Positions 63,601-64,000 of a stretch of DNA of 64,000 nt are shown here, piece by piece; within the stretch, counting starts at the first letter, position 1, and every line of letters starts with the position of its first letter. The DNA is from Moraxella atlantae NBRC 14588 (GTDB lineage: Bacteria; Pseudomonadota; Gammaproteobacteria; Pseudomonadales; Moraxellaceae). The DNA lies in contig NZ_BCUL01000009.1 of the NCBI RefSeq assembly GCF_001591265.1, positions 1-64,000 of the forward strand, written 5' to 3'. Below the pieces are notes generated by a model that searched no databases, was not told the DNA's origin, and saw only the letters and a program-made list of their open reading frames with translations. The translations under genes were made by a program, and so were the position numbers.

Positions 63601-64000
63601 ATGTCTCGTGTGGCTAAAGCCCCTGTAACCTTGCCAAACGGCACCAGCGTTACATTGAACGGTCAGCAGGTCGAAGTGAAAGGCAGCAAAGGCACGTTGT
63701 CTTTACACCTGCATGATTTGGTCGAGCTAAAACAGGAAGAAAACAGCCTTATCGTCTCACCTGTTGCCGATACCAAAGAAGCGTGGATGCACACAGGTAC
63801 CGTGCGTGCGCTAATCAACAACATGGTTAAAGGTGTGAGTGAAGGTTTTGAGCGTCGTTTGCAGCTTATCGGTGTTGGTTACAAAGCCGCTGTTGCTGGC
63901 AACAAAGTCAATTTAAACCTTGGCTATTCACATCCCATCGAATACGTCTTGCCAGAAGGCGTGACCGCAGAAACCCCAAGTGCAACAGAAATCGTTTTGC
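63601..64000 (+). CDS. rplF: 50S ribosomal protein L6, N-terminal part (cut by window end)
   Basis: From ATG 63601 the frame runs open to the window edge, giving 133 residues. [31 protein letters not shown] and the conserved [23 protein letters not shown] are L6 hallmarks. L6 lies near the factor-binding site. The 107-bp gap after rpsH is longer than others in the operon. The missing C-terminal part should be about 45 residues. Confidence 0.96.
   Translation, partial: MSRVAKAPVTLPNGTSVTLNGQQVEVKGSKGTLSLHLHDLVELKQEENSLIVSPVADTKEAWMHTGTVRALINNMVKGVSEGFERRLQLIGVGYKAAVAGNKVNLNLGYSHPIEYVLPEGVTAETPSATEIVL

Overview
The window looks like a chromosomal segment of a gammaproteobacterium of the order Pseudomonadales, most likely family Moraxellaceae (Moraxella/Faucicola-like). 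The reasons are gene content and order: divergent gatCAB/mreBCD, rlmD-relA, dsbC-hom, fadBA, a MetR-type regulator, divergent rne/rluC, and a surface-adhesin-E-like protein of the type known from Haemophilus and Moraxella. Base composition appears moderate (mid-40s % GC by eye). Almost everything is core housekeeping sequence. The exceptions are one tnpB-only IS200/IS605-type element and three nearly identical short non-coding elements that share its ends.

Layout. 1-7.0 kb: end of an adhesin-like gene, a UbiH-family hydroxylase, an OmpA-type envelope protein, a rhomboid protease, a metallophosphatase, a bestrophin and purE. 7.1-15.9 kb: valS, a broken PD-(D/E)xK-type gene carrying the first short element, a DUF962 membrane protein, an enoyl-CoA hydratase, rluA and mutM. 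15.9-24.1 kb: relA, rlmD, a CYTH-CHAD protein, a nitroreductase, the tnpB element and tRNA-Pro(GGG). 24.2-32.3 kb: gatCAB diverging from mreBCD-maf, then yqeY and rpsU. 32.5-46.4 kb: cytochrome c, the second short element, fadBA, a CNNM/CorC protein, metR, two DUF2382 proteins, a thiolase with the third short element just upstream, hom and dsbC. 46.6-55.7 kb: a YedI-like protein, then rne diverging from rluC-HAD-rng. 56.0-64.0 kb: the S10 operon (rpsJ to rpsQ) and the start of the spc operon (rplN to rplF, cut by the window edge), each preceded by a clear sigma70 promoter.

The most interesting signal is the element family at 10365-10705, 33140-33481 and 43597-43937. Each is 341-342 bp, more than 98% identical to the others, and bounded by the same left and right ends as the tnpB element at 22724-23946. 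Each replaces the tnpB ORF with a promoter-like sequence (TTGTTA, 17 bp, TATACT) followed by about 250 bp of dense inverted repeats that run into the right end. A hairpin in the shared right end differs between tnpB and the short elements by a compensatory base pair, which supports a structured RNA. In TnpB systems the RNA scaffold ends at the right end and the guide is read from the flanking DNA. These elements therefore look like mobile, stand-alone guide-RNA (omega RNA) genes that could be served in trans by TnpB. The insertion motif TTTAT, which would also be the predicted TnpB target-adjacent motif, can be read by restoring the interrupted gene. This is an inference from sequence and has not been tested.
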